Origin: an uncultured Eggerthellaceae bacterium
GTDB taxonomy: Bacteria > Actinomycetota > Coriobacteriia > Coriobacteriales > Eggerthellaceae
DNA length: 34,964 nucleotides
Assembly (NCBI GenBank): GCA_949840905.1
Contig: CATKXW010000022.1
Span: forward strand, 1-34,964
Reading direction: 5' to 3'
Part shown: positions 9,326-17,659 of the stretch, piece after piece
How positions within the stretch are numbered: the stretch's first letter is position 1
Layout of the letters: every line of letters starts with the position of its first letter
Notes under the pieces: generated by a model
What the model was told of the DNA's origin: nothing
The model's input: the letters and a program-made list of their open reading frames with translations, nothing else
Database searches by the model: none
Made by a program: the position numbers and the translations under genes

Positions 9326-11680
9326 TCAGTGCTTGAGGCGGGTGCGCAGCCCGCGCAAGATGCCGCCAAGAGCTGTTGTAGCGGTCTCTGCGGCGCCCTT
9401 TCCGCTGCTCTTTGTACCGTTGCCCTTGGCGCGCATCTTGTCGTGGGCGCGCTCGGCGGCTCTGCGAGCTTCTTCCTCGGCGGCTTCCAAACGCTTCGTC
9501 TGCGCGCGCTTTATCAGGAACTCCTGTGACTCGAACAGCTCGGTCACGCCGTCGTCGTCCTCTTTCGCCAAAGCGCCCAGCGGCGTGTAGGTGCCGTCGG
9601 GCAGCAACGCTCGCAGCTTGGCGGTATCGCGCATGCACACGGTCAGGTACCCCAAGATGTCCTGCCGTAGCTTCTCGTTCAGGATCGGCCAGGCGATCTC
9701 GATGCGCTTCTCCATGTTCCGCGTCATCAGATCGGCGCTCGACAGATACACCTTCATGGTCTCGAACGGGCCGAACCCGTAGATGCGACTGTGCTCGAGC
9801 AGTCGCCCGACCACCGACACCACCTGCACGTTGTCGGTGAAGCCGGCAACGCCGGGCAGGATGCAGGAGATGCCGCGCACGAACAGGGTGATGGGCACGC
9901 CGGCTTGCGATGCCTCGGCGATCTTCTCGATGATCTCCTTATCGGTGATGGAGTTCGTCTTGAAGAACAGCCCGCACGGCTCGCCCATGCGCGCTTTCGC
10001 TATCTCGCGGTCGATGCTGGCGAGGATCATCGCCTTGATCTGCAACGGTGCCACCCATAGGATGTCGTAGTCGTCCGAGGCGTTCTCCAGCGCCATGTTG
10101 CGGAAGAACTCGGTGGCATCGCGTCCGAACGTCTCGTTGGTGGTGAGATAGGACAGGTCGGTGTAGAGCTTCGCCGTCTTCTCGTTGTAGTTGCCGGTGC
10201 CGAGCTGGGTGATGTACTGCACGCCACGCTTGGTCTGCCGGGCGATGCAGCAGATCTTGGAGTGCACCTTGTAGTCGCGGAAGCCGTAGATGACATTGCA
10301 GCCGGCCTGCTCGAAGCGCTGAGACCATTCGATGTTGTTGCTCTCGTCGAAGCGCGCGCGCAGCTCGAACAGCGCGGTGACCTCCTTGCCGGCCTCAGCG
10401 GCGGCGATGAGCGCTTCGGCCAGATGCGATTGGCTGGCAAGGCGGTACAGCGTGATCTTGATGGAGATGACCGACGGGTCGGCAGCCGCCTCGCGCAGCA
10501 GCTGTACGAACGGATCCATCGACTCGTAGGGGTAGCTCAGCAGCACCTCGTGCTCGCGCACCTGCTTGAGGATGGGACGGTTGCGCTCCAGCGACGCCGG
10601 CCAGGCGGGTTGGAACGGGGCATTCGTCAGCTTCGCGCGCTTCTTCTCGGGAAGACGGTCGGCCAGCCCCCAGGTGTAGCCCATATCGAGCGGCACGCAG
10701 GTGACGAACGTCTGGTGCTCCTCGAGGTTCAGGCGCGCCAGCAGCAGCTTTTGGAGCATCTCGGAGAGAGGCCGTTCGCTCTCTAGCCGTACCGGTGCCA
10801 GGCGCGCGCGCTTCTTCAAGATGCGCTTCATGTGTTCGCGGTAGTCGTCGTCGCTCTCATCGATGCCTTCGGACACGTCCAGGTCGGCGTTGCGGGTGAC
10901 GCAGATGATGTTGGTGTGCTTCACCGAGTACATCGAGAACACCTCTTCGGCGATCATCTCGATGGCGTGTTCCAGCAAGATGAACGTGAATCCTTCGCCC
11001 GGTAGCTCGATCACGCGCTCGCACTGGGCGGGCAGCGGGATAAGGCCCAGCGTCACGCCGTCGGCGCCCACGTTCTTCTTCGAGGTCTTCGTCTCGGCAT
11101 CCTTCTTCTTTTTCTTCGATGCCACCTCGTCGAGGCGCACCACCACGTACAGCGCACCGTTCTCCAGATGCGGGAAGGGGTGGGTGGCGTTGATGATCTG
11201 CGGCGAGAGCAGGGGCGTTATCTGCTCGGCGGTGTAGCGGGCGAGGAAAGCGCGCTGCTCGTCGTTCAGCTCGTCGGGATTGAGGTGGTGCATCCCTTCG
11301 ACGGCCAGTAGATGGCGGATGTCGGAATAGGTGCTGTCCTGCAACGGGTACAGCTCGTGGCAGCGTGCGTAGATAGCGTCGAGCTGCTGGGTCGGCGTCA
11401 TGCCCGTCTTCGTGTCGACGATGGGCTTCTTCAGGAGCGCCAGGTCGGTCAGGCTGCCGACACGTACCATGAAGAACTCCTGGAGGTTGCTCTGGAAGAT
11501 GGAGACGAAATTGAGTCGTTCCAGCAAAGGCACCGTCTCGTCAGCACCTTGGTCGAGCACGCGTTGGTCGAACGTGAGCCACGACAGCTCGCGGTTCTGC
11601 ATGTAGGGGGCGGCCGGTGCGCCACCGGCGCTCTCGGCATCGACGGCTGGCAGGGCGTTCTCGTTGGCTTTCGCGGGCAT
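9326..11680 (-). CDS. ppk1: Polyphosphate kinase 1
   Basis: 784 aa. Ppk1 reversibly polymerises the ATP gamma-phosphate into inorganic polyphosphate. The N-domain start YMQNRELSWLTFDQRVL and the helical EFFMVRVGSL segment are typical. The two phospholipase-D-like catalytic histidines are visible as YKVHSKI (~residue 471, the autophosphorylated site) and LLEHSRIY (~629), about the same distance apart as in E. coli Ppk. Metal/ATP-loop residues in FRNMALENASDDY are also present. The last ~65 residues form an Ala/Arg/Lys-rich, probably coiled-coil tail beyond the usual family end. GGGGAG lies 8 nt before the ATG. The gene is divergent from the PPK2 gene and heads a unit with GNAT and flavin reductase. 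Confidence 0.97.
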   Translation of the reverse strand: MPAKANENALPAVDAESAGGAPAAPYMQNRELSWLTFDQRVLDQGADETVPLLERLNFVSIFQSNLQEFFMVRVGSLTDLALLKKPIVDTKTGMTPTQQLDAIYARCHELYPLQDSTYSDIRHLLAVEGMHHLNPDELNDEQRAFLARYTAEQITPLLSPQIINATHPFPHLENGALYVVVRLDEVASKKKKKDAETKTSKKNVGADGVTLGLIPLPAQCERVIELPGEGFTFILLEHAIEMIAEEVFSMYSVKHTNIICVTRNADLDVSEGIDESDDDYREHMKRILKKRARLAPVRLESERPLSEMLQKLLLARLNLEEHQTFVTCVPLDMGYTWGLADRLPEKKRAKLTNAPFQPAWPASLERNRPILKQVREHEVLLSYPYESMDPFVQLLREAAADPSVISIKITLYRLASQSHLAEALIAAAEAGKEVTALFELRARFDESNNIEWSQRFEQAGCNVIYGFRDYKVHSKICCIARQTKRGVQYITQLGTGNYNEKTAKLYTDLSYLTTNETFGRDATEFFRNMALENASDDYDILWVAPLQIKAMILASIDREIAKARMGEPCGLFFKTNSITDKEIIEKIAEASQAGVPITLFVRGISCILPGVAGFTDNVQVVSVVGRLLEHSRIYGFGPFETMKVYLSSADLMTRNMEKRIEIAWPILNEKLRQDILGYLTVCMRDTAKLRALLPDGTYTPLGALAKEDDDGVTELFESQEFLIKRAQTKRLEAAEEEARRAAERAHDKMRAKGNGTKSSGKGAAETATTALGGILRGLRTRLKH

Positions 11681-11755
11681 GGCTCATCTCCCCCTCGGTC
11701 GATTCGTGCTATCTTGAAGTATAGCAAGACCGATCGTGCGCGAAAGAGGTTGCCC
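11681..11755. promoter_or_regulatory. Shared divergent promoter region of ppk1 and the PPK2 gene
   Basis: Only 75 nt separate the two start codons. The inverted repeat TGCTAT/ATAGCA (11707-11726, 8-nt spacer) contains back-to-back -10-like hexamers: TATCTT on the plus strand and TATACT on the minus strand. One regulator or mutual polymerase exclusion could therefore control polyphosphate synthesis and use together. The -35 boxes are weak on both strands, and the assignment is inference. Confidence 0.45.
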
Positions 11756-13450
11756 ATGCTCGAGACCATCGATCTCTCGCTTCCCAAGATGAAAAAAGAA
11801 GACTACAGAGCACAACGCGATGCGCTGGTGGACGAGCTGGTGGTGCTACAGCAGCAGGCGCACGAGCGCGGGGTGGGCCTGGTGGTGCTGTTCGAGGGAT
11901 GGGATGGTGCCGGTAAGGGCAGCCGCATCTCCGATCTGATGTACAAACTGGATGCGCGCGCCACCGCCGTGCACGTGACCGAGAACCTCGATACGAAGGC
12001 GCTGCGCGATTTCGCCGGGCTGAAGCATGGCGTGACGGGGATGCATCCGCTCATGCAGGAGTTCTGGCAGGCGCTGGGCATGCGTGGCACCATCACGTTC
12101 TATGATCGCGGTTGGTACACCACTGCTGTGCAGTACATGATGTTCGCCGAGAAGGAGGAGCATCAGGATGCCCTGTTCGCGCGCGAGAAGCTTCAGCAGT
12201 ATCTGGCTGAGGCGGCCGATTTCGAGAAGCAGCTCGTCGACGATGGCTACATCGTGGTGAAGTTCTTCGTGCACGTGACCAAAGAGGCGCAGCGCGACCG
12301 GCTGAAACGATTGCATGACGATCCGGCCACCCGCTGGCGCGTGAGCGAGCGGAAGCTGGGTAGCTGGAAGGACTACGAGCAGGCGTATCGGCTCTACGAC
12401 AATCTCCTGGAAGGGAGCGACTTCGCGTACGCGCCCTGGCAGGTGCTCAACGGCGAGGACAAGCGCAGCGCGAACCTCGCGATCGTGCGCACGCTGGTGG
12501 AGCGACTGCGCGAGGCGTTGGCGGCAGGGGAGGACCCGGCCGAGGCGGCGGCACGGGCGGCGGCCAGCGCGAACTCCGCGAAAGCGACCGTGAAGGGACA
12601 GCAAGGATCGGACGCTGCCGATGCCGAGGCGCACGTACAGGTCGATGCCGAAGCGCATGCGCAGGCCGCAGCCGAAGCCGCTGCCGCCCATGCACAAGCT
12701 CCGAAAGCATCGCGCTTCGCGATGGCGGTCGATGCGCCGCGCGTGGCCGAGATCCGACATGACCTGGTTCTCTCGCGCGAGGACTACAGAAAGCAGCTCA
12801 AGCGCGAGCAGAAGCGCTTCAACGCGTTGGAGATGCGCATGTACCAAGAGCGCGTGCCGCTCATGCTGGTCTACGAAGGTTGGGACGCCGCCGGCAAGGG
12901 CGGCTCGATCAAGCGCGTGGCCCAGGCGATCGACGCGCGCGCCTACACCATCTTCCCCTCGCCTGCGCCCACCAAGCCCGAGCTGCTGCATCCGTTTTTG
13001 TGGCGCTACTGGACGCGGCTGCCGAAGGCGGGGCACGTGGGCATATACGATCGCAGCTGGTACGGGCGGGTGCTGGTGGAGCGCGTGGAGGGCTTCGCCA
13101 GCCCGCGTGAATGGTCCCGCGCCTACGACGAGATCAACGAGTTCGAGCGGGACATGGTCTCCTGGGGCGCGCTATTGCTGAAGTTCTGGGTGAACGTGAG
13201 CCCCGAAGAGCAGCTGCGTCGCTTCCAAGAGCGCCAGAACGACCCCATGAAGCAGTGGAAGATCACCGAAGAGGATTGGCGCAATCGCGACAAGTACCCC
13301 CAGTACGAGGCTGCGATCGATGACATGTTCCGCTTGACCTCCACTCCGTTCGCCCCCTGGCGCATCCTCGAGAGCGACGACAAGCTGCATGCGCGCGTGA
13401 AGGCTCTGAAGATCATCAACGAGGCGCTCGAGGAGCGGCTGGGAAAGTAG
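11756..13450 (+). CDS. pap: Tandem-domain PPK2: polyphosphate:AMP (nucleotide) phosphotransferase
   Basis: 564 aa with two PPK2 (P-loop kinase) domains. Domain 1 (~residues 15-260) has FEGWDGAGKGS (~46-56) and the lid/catalytic segment TFYDRGWYTTAV. Domain 2 (~340-560) has YEGWDAAGKGGS (~374-385) and IYDRSWYGRVLVERVEG. An Ala-rich, low-complexity linker joins them (~265-325). Fused two-domain PPK2 proteins (class II) phosphorylate AMP to ADP with polyphosphate, with catalysis usually in the C-terminal domain. Here both Walker A and lid motifs look intact. The open frame extends upstream to 11312, but that part is antisense to ppk1; ATG 11756 follows AAGAGG. The divergent ppk1 supplies the polymer this enzyme would use. 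Confidence 0.92.
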   Translation: MLETIDLSLPKMKKEDYRAQRDALVDELVVLQQQAHERGVGLVVLFEGWDGAGKGSRISDLMYKLDARATAVHVTENLDTKALRDFAGLKHGVTGMHPLMQEFWQALGMRGTITFYDRGWYTTAVQYMMFAEKEEHQDALFAREKLQQYLAEAADFEKQLVDDGYIVVKFFVHVTKEAQRDRLKRLHDDPATRWRVSERKLGSWKDYEQAYRLYDNLLEGSDFAYAPWQVLNGEDKRSANLAIVRTLVERLREALAAGEDPAEAAARAAASANSAKATVKGQQGSDAADAEAHVQVDAEAHAQAAAEAAAAHAQAPKASRFAMAVDAPRVAEIRHDLVLSREDYRKQLKREQKRFNALEMRMYQERVPLMLVYEGWDAAGKGGSIKRVAQAIDARAYTIFPSPAPTKPELLHPFLWRYWTRLPKAGHVGIYDRSWYGRVLVERVEGFASPREWSRAYDEINEFERDMVSWGALLLKFWVNVSPEEQLRRFQERQNDPMKQWKITEEDWRNRDKYPQYEAAIDDMFRLTSTPFAPWRILESDDKLHARVKALKIINEALEERLGK

Positions 13451-13500
13451 CGGGTCGCTGCTCGGTAGGGCGGCAGGAGGCCCGCTTGCGGCGCTCTCTA

Positions 13501-13522
13501 CCCGTCCGGGATGGCGGACGGG
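13501..13522. terminator. GC-rich hairpin between convergent genes
   Basis: CCCGTCCG pairs with CGGACGGG around a 6-nt loop, 50 nt after the PPK2 stop and before the convergent anti-sigma-like gene. No U-run follows on either strand, so it could be a weak or Rho-assisted terminator. The rest of the 216-nt gap shows nothing else I can name. Confidence 0.4.
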
Positions 13523-13666
13523 GTATGATTCCGCTCGGCGCGTCGGACTCGGCGAGCCGATGTCTCGTCGAGTCCTTTGACTTGACCTCGCTCCACCATG
13601 CTTCGCTCACCAGCTTTGCGCTCGCGGTGCTCGCACGCATCAGCGCAGCGGTAATCGGCCCGAAGG

Positions 13667-15529
13667 TCACCTGCGCTCGAGCTTGCCAAGGGAGATGAAC
13701 TCGGCTGTTCGCACGTCTTCTGAGGCGAGCGGTCGCTCGAAGCTGAGGGGATGGCTTGCCGTGAAGAGGACCTCGTCCGCCTGCGCTACGATGTTGTCGG
13801 CGATGAGCACGACGCGCAAGCGTGTTGATTCGCCTGGCCCCAAGGTGAACGACCCTTCGAGGCCATCGCCCCAGATGCGACCTTGGTCGTCCTTGGCACC
13901 GAAGATGCCAGCTGCGGCGAACGTCGTGGTGCCTGCCTGCTCATCCACTGCGCAGAGCGCACCACGGAGGTCCCTTGCGCTGAACATCACCGTTTCGCTC
14001 TCGGCATTGGTGACCGTAGCGTCCATGACGACGAAGGAGTTATCGTCATTCACCCGACCTGTCTCGCTCACCGACCAGTTTCCCGTAGCGAGGCGACAGC
14101 GGTTCATGTAAGCGATGTCGCCTCGGAAGCTGCGTGCGACGGCGCAATCGCTAAGAGGCATATCATCGGGCAGCGTCGAGGATACGAAGGCGGACAGGTC
14201 GGACCATCGCAGGTCGGCCCAGCCGTTGCGCTCGTAGCTCCATTGACCATTGGGAAAGCTCTCGTTGGGACGGCGGACATTGCTCTCCGAAGGGACGCCT
14301 TCGATGGTGATGAGCTTCTTCACGGGACCTAGGCTCTCTTCGAGGGTCGTGACGTAGGGTTCTAAGGGTTCGTTCATCCGGGCGTTCGCGCCGTCAAGAG
14401 AGAAGGGGTGCGGCTCGCTGGTGATCGCGGACACTTCGCCGTAGAGCGTCTTGATAGTGAACTCCACAGGATGCTGGTCGTCGACGAGGCTGTTCTCGAA
14501 GTCGCTCGGAAGGATATCGAAAGGACCTTCTGCGACGACCGAGTCAAGGTTGTCGGGAATGGCATCGAGCGGCAGTGCCCATGAGAACCAGCCATCATGG
14601 AGCGTGAAGGTCTGGGTGCGGAACGTGCCGTCGGTGAACTGCGTGGTGAGCACGAGTTCTTCGCCATCGAGCTCGAACAGGTTCGGGGAACCGTTCGCGA
14701 GCGCGCTCACGTCGTCGTTGCTGAACCAGAAGCCGAGCGTGAGAGGCTCGCCCTCGTAAGGAATGTCGATGGTGGGGCCGAGGAGCTTTATGGCGTGCAC
14801 TTGCACAGGGTCGTCCACTTTGATGGTCTCGGCGTAAGGCGTGACGAATACGTAATCGTAGTCGCGGTAATAAGCGCCCGTGCCACGCTTCTCTGCGCTC
14901 CAATCAAGGGCTTCGTCCAGTTTGGCGGATCGTTCGGGGTCCGTGGCGGCGATAAGCGTTTCGGTGGTCGCTCGGTAGAGCTCGCCGCGACTGAGGGTAG
15001 CCTGGATGCGCTCGATGCCCTCACCGCCGACGGTGAACTGCATGGGCGTGCAATAGCCGCCAGCCCACCAACTCCATCCATTACGAGAACCCAGCTGCGT
15101 GTCGAGGGCGAAGGGGATGATGCCGGTGTCGAGGTCGGCGGTCAAGAGGTTGGGGGTCTTGGCGTAGGCGCGGGCTTGGACGGCATTGAGGGGCGATCCA
15201 GCAGAGAGGAATGTCGAGCCGGCGCTGAACAGGACCAGCAGGGCCATGAGGCAGGCGGCTACGGGCATGAGCCAGCGGGGGCGTCGGGAAGGGCGTCTCT
15301 GTGGCTCACATGGTTTCGGTTGCTGGGTGCGTGCGGGTTGCTCAGGTTGGTATGGTGTGAGAAGCGCGGTGCCTTCCGCTCCCTTTGATCTCGCACTGGT
15401 GCGGGCGCTCCGGTCACCTTGGGCGTGCTCCACGAGGGCGTGGGTGGCCTCCACCAGAGCTACCGGTGCTTGCTCGCGCTTCTGGGCGGCACGGTAGCGT
15501 TCAGCGAAATCGCGTTCTAACAGGGGCAT
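13667..15529 (-). CDS. ECF-coupled transmembrane protein, putative anti-sigma factor/sensor
   Basis: 620 aa. An N-terminal ~75-residue cytoplasmic part is followed by a polybasic stretch and one membrane helix (~residues 86-110: WLMPVAACLMALLVLFSAG). The remaining ~510 residues are extracytoplasmic, beta-rich and unfamiliar. The start codon at 15529 overlaps the end of the ECF sigma gene by 13 nt, so the two are translationally coupled. This arrangement is typical of sigma/anti-sigma pairs with a single-pass membrane sensor. No ZAS zinc motif (HxxxCxxC) is present in the N-domain, so if it is an anti-sigma factor it belongs to another class. Function is inferred from context. Confidence 0.6.
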   Translation of the reverse strand: MPLLERDFAERYRAAQKREQAPVALVEATHALVEHAQGDRSARTSARSKGAEGTALLTPYQPEQPARTQQPKPCEPQRRPSRRPRWLMPVAACLMALLVLFSAGSTFLSAGSPLNAVQARAYAKTPNLLTADLDTGIIPFALDTQLGSRNGWSWWAGGYCTPMQFTVGGEGIERIQATLSRGELYRATTETLIAATDPERSAKLDEALDWSAEKRGTGAYYRDYDYVFVTPYAETIKVDDPVQVHAIKLLGPTIDIPYEGEPLTLGFWFSNDDVSALANGSPNLFELDGEELVLTTQFTDGTFRTQTFTLHDGWFSWALPLDAIPDNLDSVVAEGPFDILPSDFENSLVDDQHPVEFTIKTLYGEVSAITSEPHPFSLDGANARMNEPLEPYVTTLEESLGPVKKLITIEGVPSESNVRRPNESFPNGQWSYERNGWADLRWSDLSAFVSSTLPDDMPLSDCAVARSFRGDIAYMNRCRLATGNWSVSETGRVNDDNSFVVMDATVTNAESETVMFSARDLRGALCAVDEQAGTTTFAAAGIFGAKDDQGRIWGDGLEGSFTLGPGESTRLRVVLIADNIVAQADEVLFTASHPLSFERPLASEDVRTAEFISLGKLERR

Positions 15530-16038
15530 GGGGCGTCTCCGTTCTGTCGTTCGAGCTCGAGGCGCAGCGCCTGGCGCGCGCGATGAAGGTGGGAGCGCAC
15601 GGTGGCGGGACGTTCGCCGGTGATGCGTGCGATCTCGTCGGTGGAGTAGCCTTCGAAGTAGAAGAGGTGGACGGCGGTGCGCTGGGCCTCCGACAGCGTT
15701 GCGAGCATCTGGTCGAGCTCCAGATCGTGCTCGGGTCCGGGCCGGTCGTCAGCCACTTCGATGTCATCGAGGGTGCAGGTCGGATGCGCTCGTCGCCGTC
15801 GTGCTATCTGAGCGCAGCAGTTGCAGGCGCACCGTAGAAGCCATGCTTTCTGATGTTCGAGACTATTGAAGGTGGGTCGTGCCTTGCAGAGGGCCAAGAA
15901 CGTGTTCTGGAAGGCGTCGGCGGCATCGTGGTCGTTGCGCATGCGCGCGCACGTCAGTCGCCACACCGTGTCGGCCCAGCGGTCGATCGCCTCATCGATG
16001 CTCGCTAGGTCGCATCTTGCGGAAGTTCCGTTCGTCAT
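15517..16038 (-). CDS. ECF (extracytoplasmic function) RNA polymerase sigma factor
   Basis: 173 aa, normal ECF length. Region 2 is visible at ~residues 18-80 (DTVWRLTCARMRNDHDAADAFQNTFLALCKA, then the AWLLRCACN -10 recognition helix). Region 4 is a clear helix-turn-helix at ~120-165 (FYFEGYSTDEIARITGERPATVRSHLHRARQALR). It directs polymerase to a small stress or envelope regulon, held in check by the coupled membrane protein. A strong GGAGGAGG precedes the ATG at 16038. Unusual cysteines (RCACNCC in region 2.4 and CPC at the C-terminus) are worth noting for redox sensing, but that role is speculative. Confidence 0.93.
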   Translation of the reverse strand: MTNGTSARCDLASIDEAIDRWADTVWRLTCARMRNDHDAADAFQNTFLALCKARPTFNSLEHQKAWLLRCACNCCAQIARRRRAHPTCTLDDIEVADDRPGPEHDLELDQMLATLSEAQRTAVHLFYFEGYSTDEIARITGERPATVRSHLHRARQALRLELERQNGDAPCPC

Positions 16039-16057
16039 CCATCCTCCTCCTCGCTCC

Positions 16058-16087
16058 TAACACGCGCGAGGAGGGCGGAATGTTGCA
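16058..16087 (-). promoter_or_regulatory. Candidate ECF-type autoregulatory promoter of the sigma gene
   Basis: On the minus strand, TGCAACA (-35-like) is separated by about 17 nt from CGTGTTA (-10-like) just upstream of the sigma gene. ECF promoters commonly have an AAC-containing -35 and a CGT-containing -10 at this spacing, and ECF genes usually drive themselves. Its upstream edge is 6 nt from the padR-derived repeat at 16094. Confidence 0.4.
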
Positions 16088-16093
16088 GGAGCT

Positions 16094-16215
16094 TTATTCG
16101 TGGGAGCAAACGGGGGTGTTGGGGACCTCGATGCCCAGGGCATAGGAGGCGCATTCGCGCAGCTCCTGGAGCGTGAGCATGCAGCAAGCCAGCGCATCGA
16201 TCCAGCGGCGCAGGC
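16094..16215 (-). pseudogene. Duplicated 3' end of padR (direct repeat, left copy)
   Basis: These 122 nt match 17660-17781 at 114/122 positions with no gaps. They encode the last ~40 codons of the PadR protein, including its stop codon. All 8 differences are transitions, and only two change the protein (Tyr to Cys, Asp to Asn). There is no start or N-terminal part, so it is a gene fragment. It begins 4 nt after the AbiEii stop. With the right copy it brackets the AbiE genes, as att-like repeats would after an insertion into the 3' end of padR. Confidence 0.85.
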
Positions 16216-16219
16216 TTGC

Positions 16220-17032
16220 TCATTCGGAGTCTATCGTCTTGATGAGGTGATCCACCCAGTCGAGCGCACTGTCGAACGGAAGGACGCTCAGGCCTTCAGC
16301 GGCGGCATCGTAGCCAGTCCTCCAATCGCGCCCCTCGACTACGCGGGGCGGCCAGCTCTGCCGCTTTCGATAATCGAAGAGCTTGATGCAGATAGCCTTG
16401 ACCTCGGATAGATCGACGTCTTCTTCCCGGAATATGACCTGGAGATCCACGAGATCATGGACTCGCTCAGAGCCTTCTTCGGTGAGCCCATGGAGCTTCT
16501 GCGCAACCTGATAGGGCAATCTCATGAAAGGGATCGGGCGAAGTGGCGGGAACCCGAGCTTCTCGAATATCTCGGAGGCTTCTACAGGAAACAGCTCGTC
16601 CGCTTCTTCGGCATCTCCGAGTTCATTGTGGCCGACCTCTAGCGGAACGGTGATCCAGGATTTGCCGTTATAGGAGAGCTTCACCTCGTACGGCTGCATG
16701 ATGTATACGTGAGGTACGTCTTCCGGTGCTGCCCGCCGTCCTTTTACGAGTTTGCCAGTGAACCCGTGCCATCCTTCCAGCAGCGCCCCCTCGAGCGCAT
16801 CCGCATATTCTTCGATGTCCGACAGGCGTGCGGCATCGAGGTCCTTCGAGAATCTGGTGACGGCATTTCCGAAGCGTAGCTTGAGGGAGCTTCCCCCTTT
16901 GATGGCGCCATCAGGTAGCAGTTGACCTACTATCGCATTCGCCATCAGGCGACGTATCCTGACGGCGTTGTCGGTCGAATCGGCGACGCGCTCTATCGCG
17001 ATGTCGAGGTTCCTTCTACTGTTGGGCCGCAT
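16220..17032 (-). CDS. abiEii: AbiEii/AbiGii-family nucleotidyltransferase toxin (type IV TA)
   Basis: 270 aa. AbiEii toxins are DNA-polymerase-beta-like nucleotidyltransferases that modify nucleotide or RNA targets and cause growth arrest during phage infection. Visible hallmarks are an N-terminal KGGSSLKLRFG (the G-S nucleotidyltransferase motif), TRFSKDLDAARL (the D-x-D-like metal site), an LPYQVAQKLHGL helix with the conserved Lys, and RVHDLVDLQVI. The start overlaps the antitoxin stop as TGATG, as expected for a co-translated TA pair. The length fits the family (~270-300). Confidence 0.88.
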   Translation of the reverse strand: MRPNSRRNLDIAIERVADSTDNAVRIRRLMANAIVGQLLPDGAIKGGSSLKLRFGNAVTRFSKDLDAARLSDIEEYADALEGALLEGWHGFTGKLVKGRRAAPEDVPHVYIMQPYEVKLSYNGKSWITVPLEVGHNELGDAEEADELFPVEASEIFEKLGFPPLRPIPFMRLPYQVAQKLHGLTEEGSERVHDLVDLQVIFREEDVDLSEVKAICIKLFDYRKRQSWPPRVVEGRDWRTGYDAAAEGLSVLPFDSALDWVDHLIKTIDSE

Positions 17033-17556
17033 CAGATCAATTCCTTTTTCAGACGGTCATGCTCGTCTTTGGTGATCAGCCCTTCGGCTCGTGCGTCGTC
17101 TGCGGCACCCTTCAGTCGTTCCAGCATCACGGTTCCTTTGCATTCCAAGATGGCTTCGACGATGCTCTGGGAAGGGATGCCCTCATAATGGGTCATCCCT
17201 CCGTCCGTCACCACGATGGGTCGTACCCAGTCGGGGAGCTTCTTCCGTACTCTTTTCGTGGTGCCGACAGTGAGGCGACTCGGGTTCGCAAGGGCCAGGC
17301 CATGCATCGCGAGCACCGATTCGCCGAAGAGGAAGCTGCCCTTCCCGACGAGCGCTACCGCTTCAGCGTATCGATCGTATTCCGTGGGTGCGTAACGAGC
17401 GAGCTTGTACACCCCATGCCCCCGTTTCAGAAGCTTTCCGATGTCCACCCATCGCTTCAGCTCGGATCTTGTTATGCCGGCCTCTCTTGCTTCGGCGGTA
17501 GTGATCAGGCCGTGATCGTCGGCGGCGATCTCATATATCTCATCGAAATGGGTCAT
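17032..17556 (-). CDS. abiEi: AbiEi-type antitoxin / winged-helix transcriptional repressor
   Basis: 174 aa. The N-terminal winged-helix (AbiEi_4 type, ~residues 5-55) reads DDHGLITTAEAREAGITRSELKRWVDIGKLLKRGHGVYKL. The rest is the usual AbiEi C-terminal antitoxin domain with LFGESVLAMHGL and MTHYEGIPSQSIVEAIL. In AbiE systems this protein represses its own operon and antagonises AbiEii without the stable complex seen in type II systems. No Shine-Dalgarno sequence precedes the ATG at 17556; the operator-like repeat abuts the start codon, so initiation may be near-leaderless. Confidence 0.9.
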   Translation of the reverse strand: MTHFDEIYEIAADDHGLITTAEAREAGITRSELKRWVDIGKLLKRGHGVYKLARYAPTEYDRYAEAVALVGKGSFLFGESVLAMHGLALANPSRLTVGTTKRVRKKLPDWVRPIVVTDGGMTHYEGIPSQSIVEAILECKGTVMLERLKGAADDARAEGLITKDEHDRLKKELI

Positions 17557-17590
17557 GTCAAAAGGTTACCATTTTCGTATACCTTTTGAC
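17557..17590. promoter_or_regulatory. Inverted-repeat operator of abiE
   Basis: Perfect 10-bp arms GTCAAAAGGT (17557-17566) and ACCTTTTGAC (17581-17590) are separated by 14 nt, directly abutting the abiEi start codon. A minus-strand TATACG lies between the arms and may be the -10. AbiEi proteins are known to bind inverted repeats in their own promoter, so this is the probable autorepression site. Confidence 0.75.
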
Positions 17591-17659
17591 AATGAGCGTG
17601 TTACGCTGTCCTTGATCTCGAGAGGCTTCGAGGGAGGATGGATCGCTCGTGAGCACAGG

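Noticed and set aside
16035-16223. 62-aa ORF whose sequence resembles an ORF at 17601-17783
   Set aside because: Both are the same wrong frame of the duplicated padR end. The similarity reflects the DNA repeat, not a gene.
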